From: Bacillus sp. OV166
GTDB taxonomy: Bacteria > Bacillota > Bacilli > Bacillales > Cytobacillaceae
Reading direction: 5' to 3'
NCBI RefSeq assembly: GCF_900177675.1
Contig: NZ_FXWM01000001.1
Location: 6,271,001-6,335,000, forward strand
DNA length: 64,000 nt
Shown: piece by piece, positions 1 to 8,461 of the stretch
How the letters are laid out: each line of letters opens with the position of its first letter
Numbering within the stretch: position 1 is the stretch's first letter
The notes under the pieces: model-generated
Databases searched by the model: none
What the model was told of the DNA's origin: nothing
The model's input: the letters and a program-made list of their open reading frames with translations, nothing else
Made by a program: the position numbers and the translations under genes

Positions 1-12
1 TCCTCCTTTATT
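1..12 (-). promoter_or_regulatory. Possible ribosome binding site of the next gene to the left
   Basis: Read on the minus strand, the first bases give AATAAAGGAGGA, a strong Shine-Dalgarno sequence. It lies downstream of the aldehyde dehydrogenase stop, so the permease-dehydrogenase operon probably continues beyond the left edge. The start codon itself is outside the window. Confidence 0.4.
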
Positions 13-48
13 TTTTGGATATTTCGAATTTAAAATTTATATTGTTAA

Positions 49-1521
49 TTAATTGCTAAACCATTCAGTTGGCTTAACATCTAAATTAATATTGATTTGT
101 TTTACCTCAGTAAACGTATCCAAGCCAAAGGTTCCTAATCCGCGGCCAATCCCGCTCTGCTTGTAACCTCCCCACGGTGCTTCATTATAGGCGAGGTTAT
201 AAGCATTAACATAAGTAATTCCGGCTCTTACTTTTTTAATAACCCTCAAAGCTTTGGCGCCATCTTGTGAAAAAACACCTGCTGCAAGCCCGTATGAAGT
301 ATCATTTGCCAGCTGGATTGCTTCCGCCTCATCTTTAAACTTTTGAACGACAAGAACTGGACCAAATATTTCTTCCTGAACAATTCTCATGTTAGGTTTG
401 GTGTCAACAAATATTGTTGGCTCAAAGAAATAACCATTTTCAAGCCCGTTGCTTGTGATACGGTTGCCACCGCAAGCTAATGTAGCCCCTTCGTCTAAGC
501 CAATTTGAATATATTCAAGGATATTCTTCATGTGATCTTCACTTACAAGCGGACCCATTTCTGTTGTCGAATCATCCCCAGGGCCAACTTGAATCTTTTT
601 TGCTCTTTCTACCAATCTAGCAATGAATTTATCATGAATGCTCTCTTCTAACAGTAAACGGGATCCCGCATTACATACTTGACCGGCATTGGTAAAAATT
701 CCATTCAAAGCATAATCGATGGCTGTCTCAAAATCCGCGTCAGCGAAAACAATATTTGGCGACTTGCCGCCTAGTTCGAGTGAAAGGTTTTTAATATTTC
801 CTGTTGCTGAATTCATGATGCTTCTACCCGTTGCTGTACTACCTGTAAAAGAAATCAAATCCACCTTTTGGCTTTCCGCTAATTCATTTCCTACTGTTGA
901 ACCACCTCCTAAAACTAGATTTACAACACCAGCTGGTATCCCCACTTCTTCCATGATCTCAAATAATTTGTAAGTGGTGACAGGAGTGATTTCAGCTGGT
1001 TTAAATATAAGCGTATTTCCCGCAGCAAGCGCAGGGGCTATTTTCCAAGCTCCCGTCAACAATGGAAAATTCCATGGAGCGATAAGTCCGCATACACCGA
1101 CAGGTTCCCGAATAACCATGGCTTGTACAGGATCGGCAACAGAATACGTTTGACCATTTGGCTTTGTCACTAACCCAGCATAGTATCGGAAACAATTCAC
1201 GGTATCAGCAATATCAAACTCTGATTCTTTAAGGGGTTTTCCCGTATTCTCAGTTTCAAGTTTGCTAAGCTCGTCTGCCTTTTCTTCAATCTTATCCGCT
1301 ATTTTAAATAAGTAGGTTGCACGTTCAGATGCCGGTAAGTCTGACCAAATTCCGGAGTCAAAAGCTGTTCGTGCAGTATTAATCGCCATTTGGGCTTCTT
1401 CTCTACTTCCTTTCGGAGCTTCAGCCATATTTTTACCGTTTGCAGGATTCACAACATAACTCCTTTCTCCACTTAATGAATCCATCCATTCACCATTAAT
1501 AAACATTTTCAACTTCAGCAT
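49..1521 (-). CDS. Aldehyde dehydrogenase family protein (betaine-aldehyde dehydrogenase-like)
   Basis: A full-length 490-residue NAD(P)-dependent aldehyde dehydrogenase that oxidises an aldehyde to its acid in the cytoplasm. Visible family landmarks are the PWNFP segment with Asn151, the cofactor-binding Lys174 in IFKPAE, the general base Glu249 in LELGGKSP and the catalytic Cys283 in AGQVCNAGSR. The start follows a GGAGG site about 9 nt upstream. The gene begins 27 nt after the stop of the amino-acid permease on the same strand, so the two are almost certainly cotranscribed. That pairing suggests an aldehyde derived from an imported amino acid or amine, but this is inference. The exact substrate cannot be read from sequence. 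Betaine aldehyde and gamma-aminobutyraldehyde dehydrogenases are the closest types. Confidence 0.9.
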   Translation of the reverse strand: MLKLKMFINGEWMDSLSGERSYVVNPANGKNMAEAPKGSREEAQMAINTARTAFDSGIWSDLPASERATYLFKIADKIEEKADELSKLETENTGKPLKESEFDIADTVNCFRYYAGLVTKPNGQTYSVADPVQAMVIREPVGVCGLIAPWNFPLLTGAWKIAPALAAGNTLIFKPAEITPVTTYKLFEIMEEVGIPAGVVNLVLGGGSTVGNELAESQKVDLISFTGSTATGRSIMNSATGNIKNLSLELGGKSPNIVFADADFETAIDYALNGIFTNAGQVCNAGSRLLLEESIHDKFIARLVERAKKIQVGPGDDSTTEMGPLVSEDHMKNILEYIQIGLDEGATLACGGNRITSNGLENGYFFEPTIFVDTKPNMRIVQEEIFGPVLVVQKFKDEAEAIQLANDTSYGLAAGVFSQDGAKALRVIKKVRAGITYVNAYNLAYNEAPWGGYKQSGIGRGLGTFGLDTFTEVKQININLDVKPTEWFSN

Positions 1522-1548
1522 AATTACAAACCTCCAATATATTATTTT

Positions 1549-2937
1549 TTACCTTACCTGTTGAGGGATAACCTCTCGATCAATGTCTTGTACATTTTGT
1601 GGAATCAATTCTTTATCAAAATGAAACTCAGGAAGTGGTTGGCGGAACCCTTTCGTCATATAGACAAGATAAATCAAGCCGCATGCCATCCAGATGCCCC
1701 CGAGAATCAACGCATCCCTTTCTAAATGCGACCATAACCATGTCGTAAACGCTGCCCCAATGAGTGGTAATAATAGGTACCGAATGCAATCCATAAAAGA
1801 ACGCTTATGATTTTTGATAAAATAATGGGCGATAACAGACAGATTTACAGATGTAAAGGCAATTAACGCTCCAAAATTGATAAACTTAATAACTTGTTCT
1901 AGGGTTAATGGAATTGCGAGTAAAGAAACTACGCCAATCACAATGATGCCAAGTGACGGTGTTTTAAATTTAGGATGAATGTATCCAAATATATTTTTGG
2001 GTAATACGGAATCTCGTCCCATCGCATATAACACTCGCGATGCGCTTGTGATTGAAGCGATCCCTGAAGAGAAATTACCAATAATCACTGCTGTAATAAA
2101 AATGGACTTAAATAAATTTCCTCCGACAAGCACTGCAATTTCAAGGGATGCAGAATCAGCATGTTTGAATGAAATGCCAGGATGCACCAATTGTGCTAAG
2201 TAAGAAGAGCCAATATACAAAACTCCGATAAACACTAGCATGATAATAATCGCTCTTGGGATCGTTTTTTCGGGATTGATTGTTTCCTCTGATAAAGTGG
2301 TGAGTGAGTCAAAACCAAGAAAACTAAAGCAAAGAATGGTAGCACCTGCCAAGATAACGGACAAGGAAACATCTGCATCAAACAATGGCTTAATTGAGAA
2401 AAGACTACCCGTCCCTACTCCTTCCGATAAACTTTTGAATGTTAATATCCAGAAAAGGCAAACAAAAATGACTTGAGCAATAACAAAAATTTTACTCGTT
2501 ATTGCTGAGATCTCCACACCTAGTATGCTCGGAGATACGATGCTTGCAGTCAACACAATTACCCACACATAATGCGGGATTCCAGGAAATACAGCACTTA
2601 AAAAGACAGTGGACATCAAGCAGGTAACCATAGGCGTTAACATATAATCAAGCATAATCGTCCAACCGACAATGAACCCAACCTCAGAATTAATAGATTT
2701 TTGCGTAAAGGAATAGGCTGAACCTGAGATCGGGTAGGCTTTCGCCATCTTGCCATAGCTGAGAGCTGTAAAAAGTATTGCTAGAAAAGCAATAATGTAT
2801 GCAGCCGTAATAACACCTCTTGAGGTAACGGCAGCAATTCCATAGGTATTAAAAAACACCATGGGGTTATTCCATGCAATCCCTAAAAAAACAACCTGTG
2901 ACAAAGTAAGTGTTCTTGCAAGCGCTTTCTGTTTCAT
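1549..2937 (-). CDS. APC-superfamily amino acid permease
   Basis: A 462-residue integral membrane protein with about 12 hydrophobic segments and the N-terminal pattern of the amino acid-polyamine-organocation superfamily (TLSQVVFLGIAWNNPM, then the YGKMAKAYPISGSAYSFTQK region with its GSAY motif). It should import an amino acid or amine across the cytoplasmic membrane by proton or sodium coupling. The start is preceded by CGGAGGGAG at good spacing. It is the first gene of a minus-strand operon with the aldehyde dehydrogenase. Its promoter lies between it and the divergent MerR-type regulator and has the unusual 19-nt spacer typical of MerR-controlled promoters. Substrate not identifiable here. 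Confidence 0.88.
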   Translation of the reverse strand: MKQKALARTLTLSQVVFLGIAWNNPMVFFNTYGIAAVTSRGVITAAYIIAFLAILFTALSYGKMAKAYPISGSAYSFTQKSINSEVGFIVGWTIMLDYMLTPMVTCLMSTVFLSAVFPGIPHYVWVIVLTASIVSPSILGVEISAITSKIFVIAQVIFVCLFWILTFKSLSEGVGTGSLFSIKPLFDADVSLSVILAGATILCFSFLGFDSLTTLSEETINPEKTIPRAIIIMLVFIGVLYIGSSYLAQLVHPGISFKHADSASLEIAVLVGGNLFKSIFITAVIIGNFSSGIASITSASRVLYAMGRDSVLPKNIFGYIHPKFKTPSLGIIVIGVVSLLAIPLTLEQVIKFINFGALIAFTSVNLSVIAHYFIKNHKRSFMDCIRYLLLPLIGAAFTTWLWSHLERDALILGGIWMACGLIYLVYMTKGFRQPLPEFHFDKELIPQNVQDIDREVIPQQVR

Positions 2938-3000
2938 AACTCAACTCCCTCCGTGTTAATAAATTTAATTCCTAGATTATTTAGAACATTTCGTATTTTT

Positions 3001-3031
3001 ATTGTAAACCTTATTGTTACACAAAGGTCAA
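3001..3031 (-). promoter_or_regulatory. MerR-type promoter with 19-nt spacer and central inverted repeat
   Basis: On the minus strand there is a -35 box TTGACC (3026-3031) and a -10 box TACAAT (3001-3006) separated by exactly 19 nt. An inverted repeat, ACCTT and AAGGT with an 11-nt centre (3008-3028), fills the spacer. Over-long spacers with a centred dyad are the known signature of promoters that MerR-family activators twist into a usable form. The promoter points to the permease-dehydrogenase operon about 60 nt downstream, and the divergent neighbour is a MerR protein. Confidence 0.75.
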
Positions 3032-3065
3032 TAGGTGTATTATATTTTTTAGGGGGGTGATTTCA

Positions 3066-3899
3066 CTGAAAATAAAGGAAAAATTAGCCATTGGTGAAAT
3101 GGCGAGGTTAAGAGGGGTAACAACGGAGACTTTACGCCACTATGATCGGATTGACCTATTCAAACCTCAATATGTCGATCCCGATTCGGGGTATCGCTAC
3201 TATTCTATTTTTCAATATGAAGTTTTAGGGACCATTAAAGAGTTGCGGCAACTTGGGATGAGTACGGATGAAATAAAGGATTATTTTAATGAACGTAATT
3301 TTAATAAGTCCTTGGATATTCTGAAAACCAAGCATACGGAACTTGTGTCAAAACTGAACGAGTTACATGACTTGGAGGAAAATATTCGGGGGAAAATTGG
3401 ATACTTGGAGCATGTAGCGAAAGAAAAAGAACTTCAATCGGTGTTTTTCCGCGAAATAGGAAGAAGGAAGTTAATTACCTTAAATGAAAAAATAAATAAT
3501 AATTTAGAACTCAGTTATGGTGTTATAAGGTTAGAGAATATGCTCACCGAGAAGACACCAATTCTGGCTAGTAATAGACTAGGCATTATCATCCAAGAAG
3601 CGGATCTTAGAGCGAAACGATTTGAAGAACCATCCATCATTTTTGTAGTGGCAAAAAATAAAGAAAAAATACCAAAACAGTGTCAAATGACGGTTCCTGC
3701 TGGGTTATTTGCGTGTATTCGTTATAACGGGGAATTATTATGGAATCGAAGCGAAAGTTTGAGTAAGATATTGGAATATCTTGATGAAACCGGATATCAA
3801 ATAACCGGCGATGCGCTGCAAATTATGCACGTCGATATTACAATCACAGATAAACCAAATGAGATTACATTCGAAATTCAAGTTCCAGTTCAAATTTAG
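3066..3899 (+). CDS. MerR-family transcriptional regulator
   Basis: A one-component regulator with an N-terminal winged helix-turn-helix (AIGEMARLRGVTTETLRHYD, then the SGYRYYS wing), a dimerisation coiled coil (about residues 80-120) and a C-terminal domain of about 150 residues resembling the effector-binding domains of BmrR-like proteins. It probably senses a small organic ligand and activates the divergent permease and aldehyde dehydrogenase operon, whose promoter carries a 19-nt spacer with a dyad. The near-perfect Shine-Dalgarno AGGGGGGTGAT occupies 3051-3061, so the in-frame GTG at 3057 lies inside it. The best-spaced start is the CTG at 3066, an unusual codon. The gene is followed by a strong terminator. 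Confidence 0.85.
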   Translation: MKIKEKLAIGEMARLRGVTTETLRHYDRIDLFKPQYVDPDSGYRYYSIFQYEVLGTIKELRQLGMSTDEIKDYFNERNFNKSLDILKTKHTELVSKLNELHDLEENIRGKIGYLEHVAKEKELQSVFFREIGRRKLITLNEKINNNLELSYGVIRLENMLTEKTPILASNRLGIIIQEADLRAKRFEEPSIIFVVAKNKEKIPKQCQMTVPAGLFACIRYNGELLWNRSESLSKILEYLDETGYQITGDALQIMHVDITITDKPNEITFEIQVPVQI

Positions 3900-3932
3900 G
3901 GACGGGGGGACAATTCAAATTAGGCAATAGAC

Positions 3933-3957
3933 AAAGGAGGGCCAATGGCCCTCCTTT
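3933..3957 (+). terminator. Rho-independent terminator after the MerR gene
   Basis: A perfect 11-bp stem (AAAGGAGGGCC and its complement) with an AAT loop, running into TTTTG. It lies 34 nt after the MerR stop codon. Confidence 0.85.
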
Positions 3958-4204
3958 TGTTCACATATTTTAATTTAACCATACCACCTGATAGATACAA
4001 ATGAAACAAACTTCGCCCATTTCCCTCAAGTTTCCCTTTTAATCAATCGTTTGATTAGAATGGCTGCACTCCTTGATAAATATGAATCAGCCTTCCCCAA
4101 GGCATAAATAAATTGTTGAAAAATGGTCTTGAAATTGGGGAAAGAAACGGTCCAAACCACTTTTGTCACTAATCGACAGCCGTTCGATTAAATTCTATTT
4201 AAAC
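3958..4204. other. Non-coding stretch with two TetR-like half-palindromes
   Basis: No credible gene. The stretch holds AATCAATCGTTTGATT at 4041-4056 and a related CGTTCGATTAAA near 4181. Both resemble the motif that occurs twice in each copy of the interspersed repeat that follows. It may be a further decayed piece of that repeat. Confidence 0.35.
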
Positions 4205-4620
4205 TATACTACTCAAACCTTTAGTTAAAAAATCTACAAGTACTGATTTATAAGAGCCTCTCCTGCTAGGCAAGAATGAAAATTGTCGAGAACCGGAAGT
4301 AAATTCCGCAGGAAATATCTCAACTTTCCACAAAATCAGATAGGTTTCAAATAAACTTACATAATTCTATTAATTGCCCGTCTTTTCCCTACTACACAAA
4401 CGATTGGTTAAAACTTGCCTCAGTACCCACCATGACTGGATTTATCACTTAAAATACCTGAAAAGACTGTCGATCGCTGTCTCCAACCATGCCTTTTTAA
4501 AAAAGGGAACCCAAGTGGGCAGCTGAATTAGGATTTCTCCCTATTCAATTATGTGGCCTTTTACTGAGTGTCCTCTAGTAAAACTAGTTAACAGAATAAA
4601 TATAGAAGGTTATCAAAATC
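4205..4620. repeat. Interspersed repeat, copy A (about 415 bp)
   Basis: This intergenic block is clearly alike along most of its length to 25150-25565 (copy C), and more distantly to 17005-17365 (copy B), all in the same orientation. Each copy carries two 18-nt motifs of the type TCAAACGTTTGGTTAAAA, here at 4213-4230 and 4396-4413, 183 nt apart. The right half of copies A and C is nearly identical over about 150 nt. In reverse complement the copies retain alignable but broken peptide readings, so decayed coding sequence is possible. No known function. Confidence 0.7.
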
Positions 4621-4737
4621 CTGTGTTTCAGCAAAGACGTGATTATTCTCATCGTATATATAGAACTGTTTGTCGACAAAATTCAGGCTGTAAACAAAAT
4701 TAGCTTTGGACACCAAGTTTATGAAAAATTTACATTA

Positions 4738-5862
4738 TTAAATCTCATTCAAAAATGATTGAATAAACGGTATGGCAGCACCTATAGGTACGCCATTAGC
4801 AGGTGAACGGCTAATATGAATAAATGGTTCATTACTTGGAAATGCTGTTTTTTTATTAACTTTTTCATGAAGAATTTCAATATCTTCTTCCTTTAAGTAT
4901 GGAGATATATGTCCACCGATAATAAATTCTCTGTTAAGGACAAGATGTATATTGTTGATTGAAAATGCTAAATTATCTAAAAAGTAATTCCACCTCTCAA
5001 CATAAGAAGGGATTCTAGAACGTACCTGTTGGAAGAAAAAATCTAATGATTCATCTTCTTCTAGAAGCGCATTAACAGAGCTATACGTTTCCATGCATCC
5101 TTTGTTTCCGCAGTAACAAGAAGGACCATCAGGATTAATTGTCATATGTTCTATCGTTCCACTATGTCCTTCTTTTCCCATATAAATTTGACCATCTATG
5201 ATAATAGCACCCCCAAGGTGCGGCCCAATCGAGAGATAGACAGCATCTCCAATATCATTTCTTACCCACAGCTCTGTTGTTGCGGCACACTTGGCATCAT
5301 GTAAAAACATACAGGGATAAGGGAGATACTGTGCAAAAACCTCAATATCTAATCCTGTAGAGATCAATATTTTTCCATAAGTGATTTTCTTTCCGTCATT
5401 CGACGTTAATCCTTGGACAGCAAAACCAATCCCAAGAACCTGCTCTTCTTTCACATCGAGAGACGAGATGAATGACTGTACAGCTTGGCTTACCTCTTTG
5501 TAATAACCATCTTCATTAGAATACTCCATCGCCAGTCTCTCTTGCTGAAAGGCATGCCCACGCAAATCAATGGCCAGAATCTGTACAGTCCCCTTCTGAA
5601 TCTCTACCCCAATGCTGATCCTAGCCTGAGGGCAAATGGCATAAGCAGCTGCACGCCTTCCCACCGAAGATTCAAACTGCCCGCTCTTCTCAATCAATTT
5701 TTCTTTTTCCAAGCGAACGAGGTTCTGGGTGACCGTCGGTAAACTCAAATGAAGCTGATTGGCAACTTCTTGTTTTGAAAGCTTCTCATATTGATAAATG
5801 AGATGGTAGATCGATGAGTAATTGCCTTTTTTTATATCTTTAAACGTGATGCTATTGTCCAT
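4738..5862 (-). CDS. ROK-family transcriptional repressor
   Basis: A 374-residue repressor of the NagC/XylR type. An N-terminal winged helix-turn-helix (about residues 14-60, SKQEVANQLHLSLPTVTQNL) is followed by a ROK sugar-kinase-like domain with the zinc-binding signature, here His239 and Cys249, Cys251, Cys256 in SCYCGNKGCMETY. It is divergent from a pentitol catabolic operon, and two near-identical 23-bp sites flank the shared intergenic region, one by each gene. It most likely represses both transcripts until a sugar ligand binds. The kinase active site is probably non-functional, as in other ROK repressors. The ATG start has a TGGGGTA ribosome site. The ligand is not known, but xylulose, xylose or a pentitol would suit the operon. 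Confidence 0.88.
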   Translation of the reverse strand: MDNSITFKDIKKGNYSSIYHLIYQYEKLSKQEVANQLHLSLPTVTQNLVRLEKEKLIEKSGQFESSVGRRAAAYAICPQARISIGVEIQKGTVQILAIDLRGHAFQQERLAMEYSNEDGYYKEVSQAVQSFISSLDVKEEQVLGIGFAVQGLTSNDGKKITYGKILISTGLDIEVFAQYLPYPCMFLHDAKCAATTELWVRNDIGDAVYLSIGPHLGGAIIIDGQIYMGKEGHSGTIEHMTINPDGPSCYCGNKGCMETYSSVNALLEEDESLDFFFQQVRSRIPSYVERWNYFLDNLAFSINNIHLVLNREFIIGGHISPYLKEEDIEILHEKVNKKTAFPSNEPFIHISRSPANGVPIGAAIPFIQSFLNEI

Positions 5863-5875
5863 GGAAAATACCCCA

Positions 5876-5898
5876 TTTTATAAACTAATTTTATAAAA
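5876..5898. promoter_or_regulatory. ROK operator, repressor side
   Basis: A 23-bp AT-rich site built from two TTTATAAA-like halves just upstream of the ROK start codon. On the minus strand it begins TTTTATAAAATTAG. It matches the site at 6028-6050 at nearly every position, which argues for binding by the same protein. Here it could mediate autorepression. Confidence 0.6.
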
Positions 5899-5911
5899 AC
5901 ATTTACTTTAA

Positions 5912-5934
5912 CTCTTATAAATATATCATAAGAG
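5912..5934. promoter_or_regulatory. Inverted repeat CTCTTAT-N9-ATAAGAG
   Basis: A perfect 7-bp inverted repeat between the two ROK operators. It may be a second regulator site or part of the ROK promoter region. No known factor is assigned. Confidence 0.35.
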
Positions 5935-5989
5935 CGGATACATTCACAGCTTTGTCAAAGGTGTCTGCTAATTTTAAATTTTATAATTA

Positions 5990-6018
5990 TTGACTATCGG
6001 GGAAAATAGTTTTATTAT
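5990..6018 (+). promoter_or_regulatory. SigA-type promoter of the pentitol operon
   Basis: TTGACT (5990-5995) and TATTAT (6013-6018) with a 17-nt spacer. The expected transcription start, near 6025, lies right before the ROK operator at 6028-6050, a position where a bound repressor would block initiation. Confidence 0.65.
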
Positions 6019-6027
6019 GTAAATGTA

Positions 6028-6050
6028 TTTTATAAAATCATTTTACAAAA
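6028..6050. promoter_or_regulatory. ROK operator, operon side
   Basis: The second 23-bp copy of the operator, beginning TTTTATAAAATCA, placed immediately downstream of the -10 box of the catabolic operon and upstream of the dehydrogenase gene. Confidence 0.6.
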
Positions 6051-6068
6051 TAAATTAACTAAAAGGGA

Positions 6069-6854
6069 ATGGGAAAAATGGGGATTATTGAAAAAATGAG
6101 ACTGGACGGAAAGAAAATTTTTGTAACAGGTGGTGCAAGGGGTATTGGTAAAAGCGTTGCAACTGCTTTCGCTGAAGCAGGAGCAGATGTAGCAATTGTG
6201 GACTTGGATATCGAGGAAGCCACAAAGACAGCGAAGGAACTTGAAGAAAATAATGGAATCAAGTCGATTGCCATCAAGGCAGATGTCACTAACCCAGCAG
6301 ATGTTGATGCTATGATTGAAACCATACTAGAAGTATTTGGACGTTTAGATGTTGCCTTCTGTAATGCAGGAATCTGCATGAACGTACCAGCAGAGGAAAT
6401 GACCTTTAAACAGTGGAAAAAAGTCATCGATATTAATCTTACCGGTGTATTTCTAACGGCCCAAGCAGCTGGAAAAGTCATGTTAAAACAAGGTGGCGGT
6501 TCTATTATTAATACTGCTTCTATGTCTGGACATATTGTGAATGTGCCACAACCACAGTGCTCCTACAATGCTTCTAAAGCAGGAGTGATCCAGTTGACAA
6601 AATCTCTGGCAGTGGAATGGGCAACAAGAAATGTGCGCGTAAATTGTATCAGTCCTGGATATATTGGAACAGAACTTACATTAAATTCTCCAAGCTTACA
6701 GCCGTTGATCGAACAGTGGAATGAAATGGCACCGCTTCACCGAATGGGTCGACCAGAAGAACTTCAGTCCATCTGTGTTTATCTAGCAGGAGACACTAGC
6801 AGCTTTACGACGGGATCTGACTTTGTCATCGATGGAGCTTTCACTTGCATTTAA
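6069..6854 (+). CDS. Short-chain dehydrogenase/reductase, probable sugar-alcohol dehydrogenase
   Basis: A classical 261-residue SDR oxidoreductase. Visible are the Rossmann motif TGGARGIG (residues 20-27), CNAG (98-101), the helix residue Asn123, and the catalytic Ser151, Tyr166 and Lys170 (SYNASK). The next gene encodes an FGGY kinase of xylulokinase type and the third a pentoside/hexuronide-type symporter, so the likely reaction is NAD-dependent oxidation of a pentitol such as arabitol or xylitol to a ketopentose that the kinase then phosphorylates. That substrate is inferred from context only. Three in-frame ATGs (6069, 6078, 6096) are possible. The conserved domain begins at about the third, so the true N terminus may be up to nine residues shorter. 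Confidence 0.85.
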   Translation: MGKMGIIEKMRLDGKKIFVTGGARGIGKSVATAFAEAGADVAIVDLDIEEATKTAKELEENNGIKSIAIKADVTNPADVDAMIETILEVFGRLDVAFCNAGICMNVPAEEMTFKQWKKVIDINLTGVFLTAQAAGKVMLKQGGGSIINTASMSGHIVNVPQPQCSYNASKAGVIQLTKSLAVEWATRNVRVNCISPGYIGTELTLNSPSLQPLIEQWNEMAPLHRMGRPEELQSICVYLAGDTSSFTTGSDFVIDGAFTCI

Positions 6855-6885
6855 TAGACTAATAGATTCTTTAGGAGGACTATCT

Positions 6886-8415
6886 ATGAACTATCTACTC
6901 GGTACAGATATCGGAACATCCGGTACCAAAACCATCCTAATGGACACAGAAGGCAATCTGATTGCTCAAGATTTACAGGAATACGATGTATTGACCCCAA
7001 AGCCTTTATGGGCAGAGCAATGGCCAGAGGTTTGGCTTGATGCAGCGAAAACCTCGATTAAAAACACGGTACAAAAGGCTGGAATTCCAGCGGAGAAAAT
7101 ACGTGGTATCGCCATTAGCGGTCTATATGGAGGTTCAGGAATTCCATTGGACGAAAAAATGGAGCCTGTTAGGCCGTGCATGATATGGATGGATCGAAGA
7201 GCAGAAGCGGAAACAAAGTGGATAATAGATCATATCGGGGAAGAAAAACTTCTCGAAATTACCCATAATGGAGCCGACCCTTATTATGGCTATACCAAAA
7301 TGTTATGGATGAAAAATCATGAACCGGAAAACTGGAAGAAAACCAAGCTCTTTCTCCCACCAAATGATTATGTCATTTATAAACTGACCGGAGAAATTGC
7401 CATTGATTATTCTTCTGCTGGAAATATCGGCGGAATTTTTGATATGAATAACAGAACCTGGTCAAATGGCATGATGGATGCGATGGGAATTCCTCTTTCG
7501 ATGATGCCAGAAAAAATCGTGGAATCAACCGATATTGTGGGTGGATTGACAAAAGAAGCCGCAGTTGAGTTGGGACTTTCTGAAGGAATGCCAGTGATCG
7601 CCAGTGGTATTGACTGCGGTGCTGCCAATATCGGCCTCGGTGTATTTGAATCTGGTATTTATGCAGCCGCAATTGGAACTTCGATGTGTGCAGCCTTCAT
7701 TTCCGATAAACCAGTGAAAGGAAAAGATTTGATTGTTTGGCCCTATTTATATGATGCCAAAAGACTTTCTTATTATTTTGCAGGTGGAGCTACAGCTGGA
7801 GCCATAGTGAAATGGTTCCGTCAAACGATGTGTCAATATGAATTGAAAGTAGAAAAAGCTGGCGGGAAAAATGCCTATGATGTGTTAAATGGACAGGCAG
7901 CTAACATTCCGGTTGGAAGCGAAGGTTTGATTGTCCTTCCTTACTTTATGGGAGAGAGAAGTCCAATTTGGGATTCCGATGCAAAAGGTACCATCGTGGG
8001 ACTTTCATTGGCACATACAAAAGCTCATATTTATCGCGCATTTCTGGAAGCGGTTGCGTTCTCTTTACGAGATGCAATCGAAGCGACCGGAGAAGATCTT
8101 GGAGAATATATCTTGCTTGCCGGTGGTGTCACAAAGTCAAAATTGTGGAGACAAATCTTTGCCGATGTCACAGGCTATCCAGTTGTCTGCCCGATTCATG
8201 ATGTAGAAGCAAATATGGGAGATGTCATGCTGGCTGGAATTGGTACGGGTCTCCTCTCTTATGAAGATGTGAAGAAATGGCAGGTTCTCGATGAGAAGAT
8301 TATGCCAAATAAAGAGAATCATAGGAAATATAATGACTATTACCATGTTTATAAATCTATCTATCAAAATTTAAAGTCTGATATGAAAACGTTGACAAGA
8401 CTGTCTACAACATGA
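6886..8415 (+). CDS. FGGY-family carbohydrate kinase (xylulokinase-like)
   Basis: A 509-residue sugar kinase with the ASKHA fold. The N-terminal phosphate loop reads LGTDIGTSGTKT and the C-terminal FGGY domain contains YFMGERSPIWD and LLAGGVTKSKLWRQIFAD. It should phosphorylate a ketopentose with ATP, most likely D-xylulose to xylulose 5-phosphate, feeding the pentose phosphate pathway. The start is fixed by TTAGGAGGAC five nt before the ATG at 6886. In-frame codons further upstream overlap the dehydrogenase gene and would add sequence unlike the family. It is the second gene of the operon under the ROK operator and lies 31 nt after the dehydrogenase stop. Distinguishing xylulose from ribulose or other FGGY substrates needs alignment. 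Confidence 0.87.
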   Translation: MNYLLGTDIGTSGTKTILMDTEGNLIAQDLQEYDVLTPKPLWAEQWPEVWLDAAKTSIKNTVQKAGIPAEKIRGIAISGLYGGSGIPLDEKMEPVRPCMIWMDRRAEAETKWIIDHIGEEKLLEITHNGADPYYGYTKMLWMKNHEPENWKKTKLFLPPNDYVIYKLTGEIAIDYSSAGNIGGIFDMNNRTWSNGMMDAMGIPLSMMPEKIVESTDIVGGLTKEAAVELGLSEGMPVIASGIDCGAANIGLGVFESGIYAAAIGTSMCAAFISDKPVKGKDLIVWPYLYDAKRLSYYFAGGATAGAIVKWFRQTMCQYELKVEKAGGKNAYDVLNGQAANIPVGSEGLIVLPYFMGERSPIWDSDAKGTIVGLSLAHTKAHIYRAFLEAVAFSLRDAIEATGEDLGEYILLAGGVTKSKLWRQIFADVTGYPVVCPIHDVEANMGDVMLAGIGTGLLSYEDVKKWQVLDEKIMPNKENHRKYNDYYHVYKSIYQNLKSDMKTLTRLSTT

Positions 8416-8461
8416 TTTGAGCATATGCTTTACCAATTTAAAAAAGGGATATGTGATAGAA

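Noticed and set aside
6823..6885. Longer N terminus for the FGGY kinase starting at 6823
   Set aside because: It would overlap the dehydrogenase gene and add residues foreign to the family. The GGAGG site before 6886 fixes the start.
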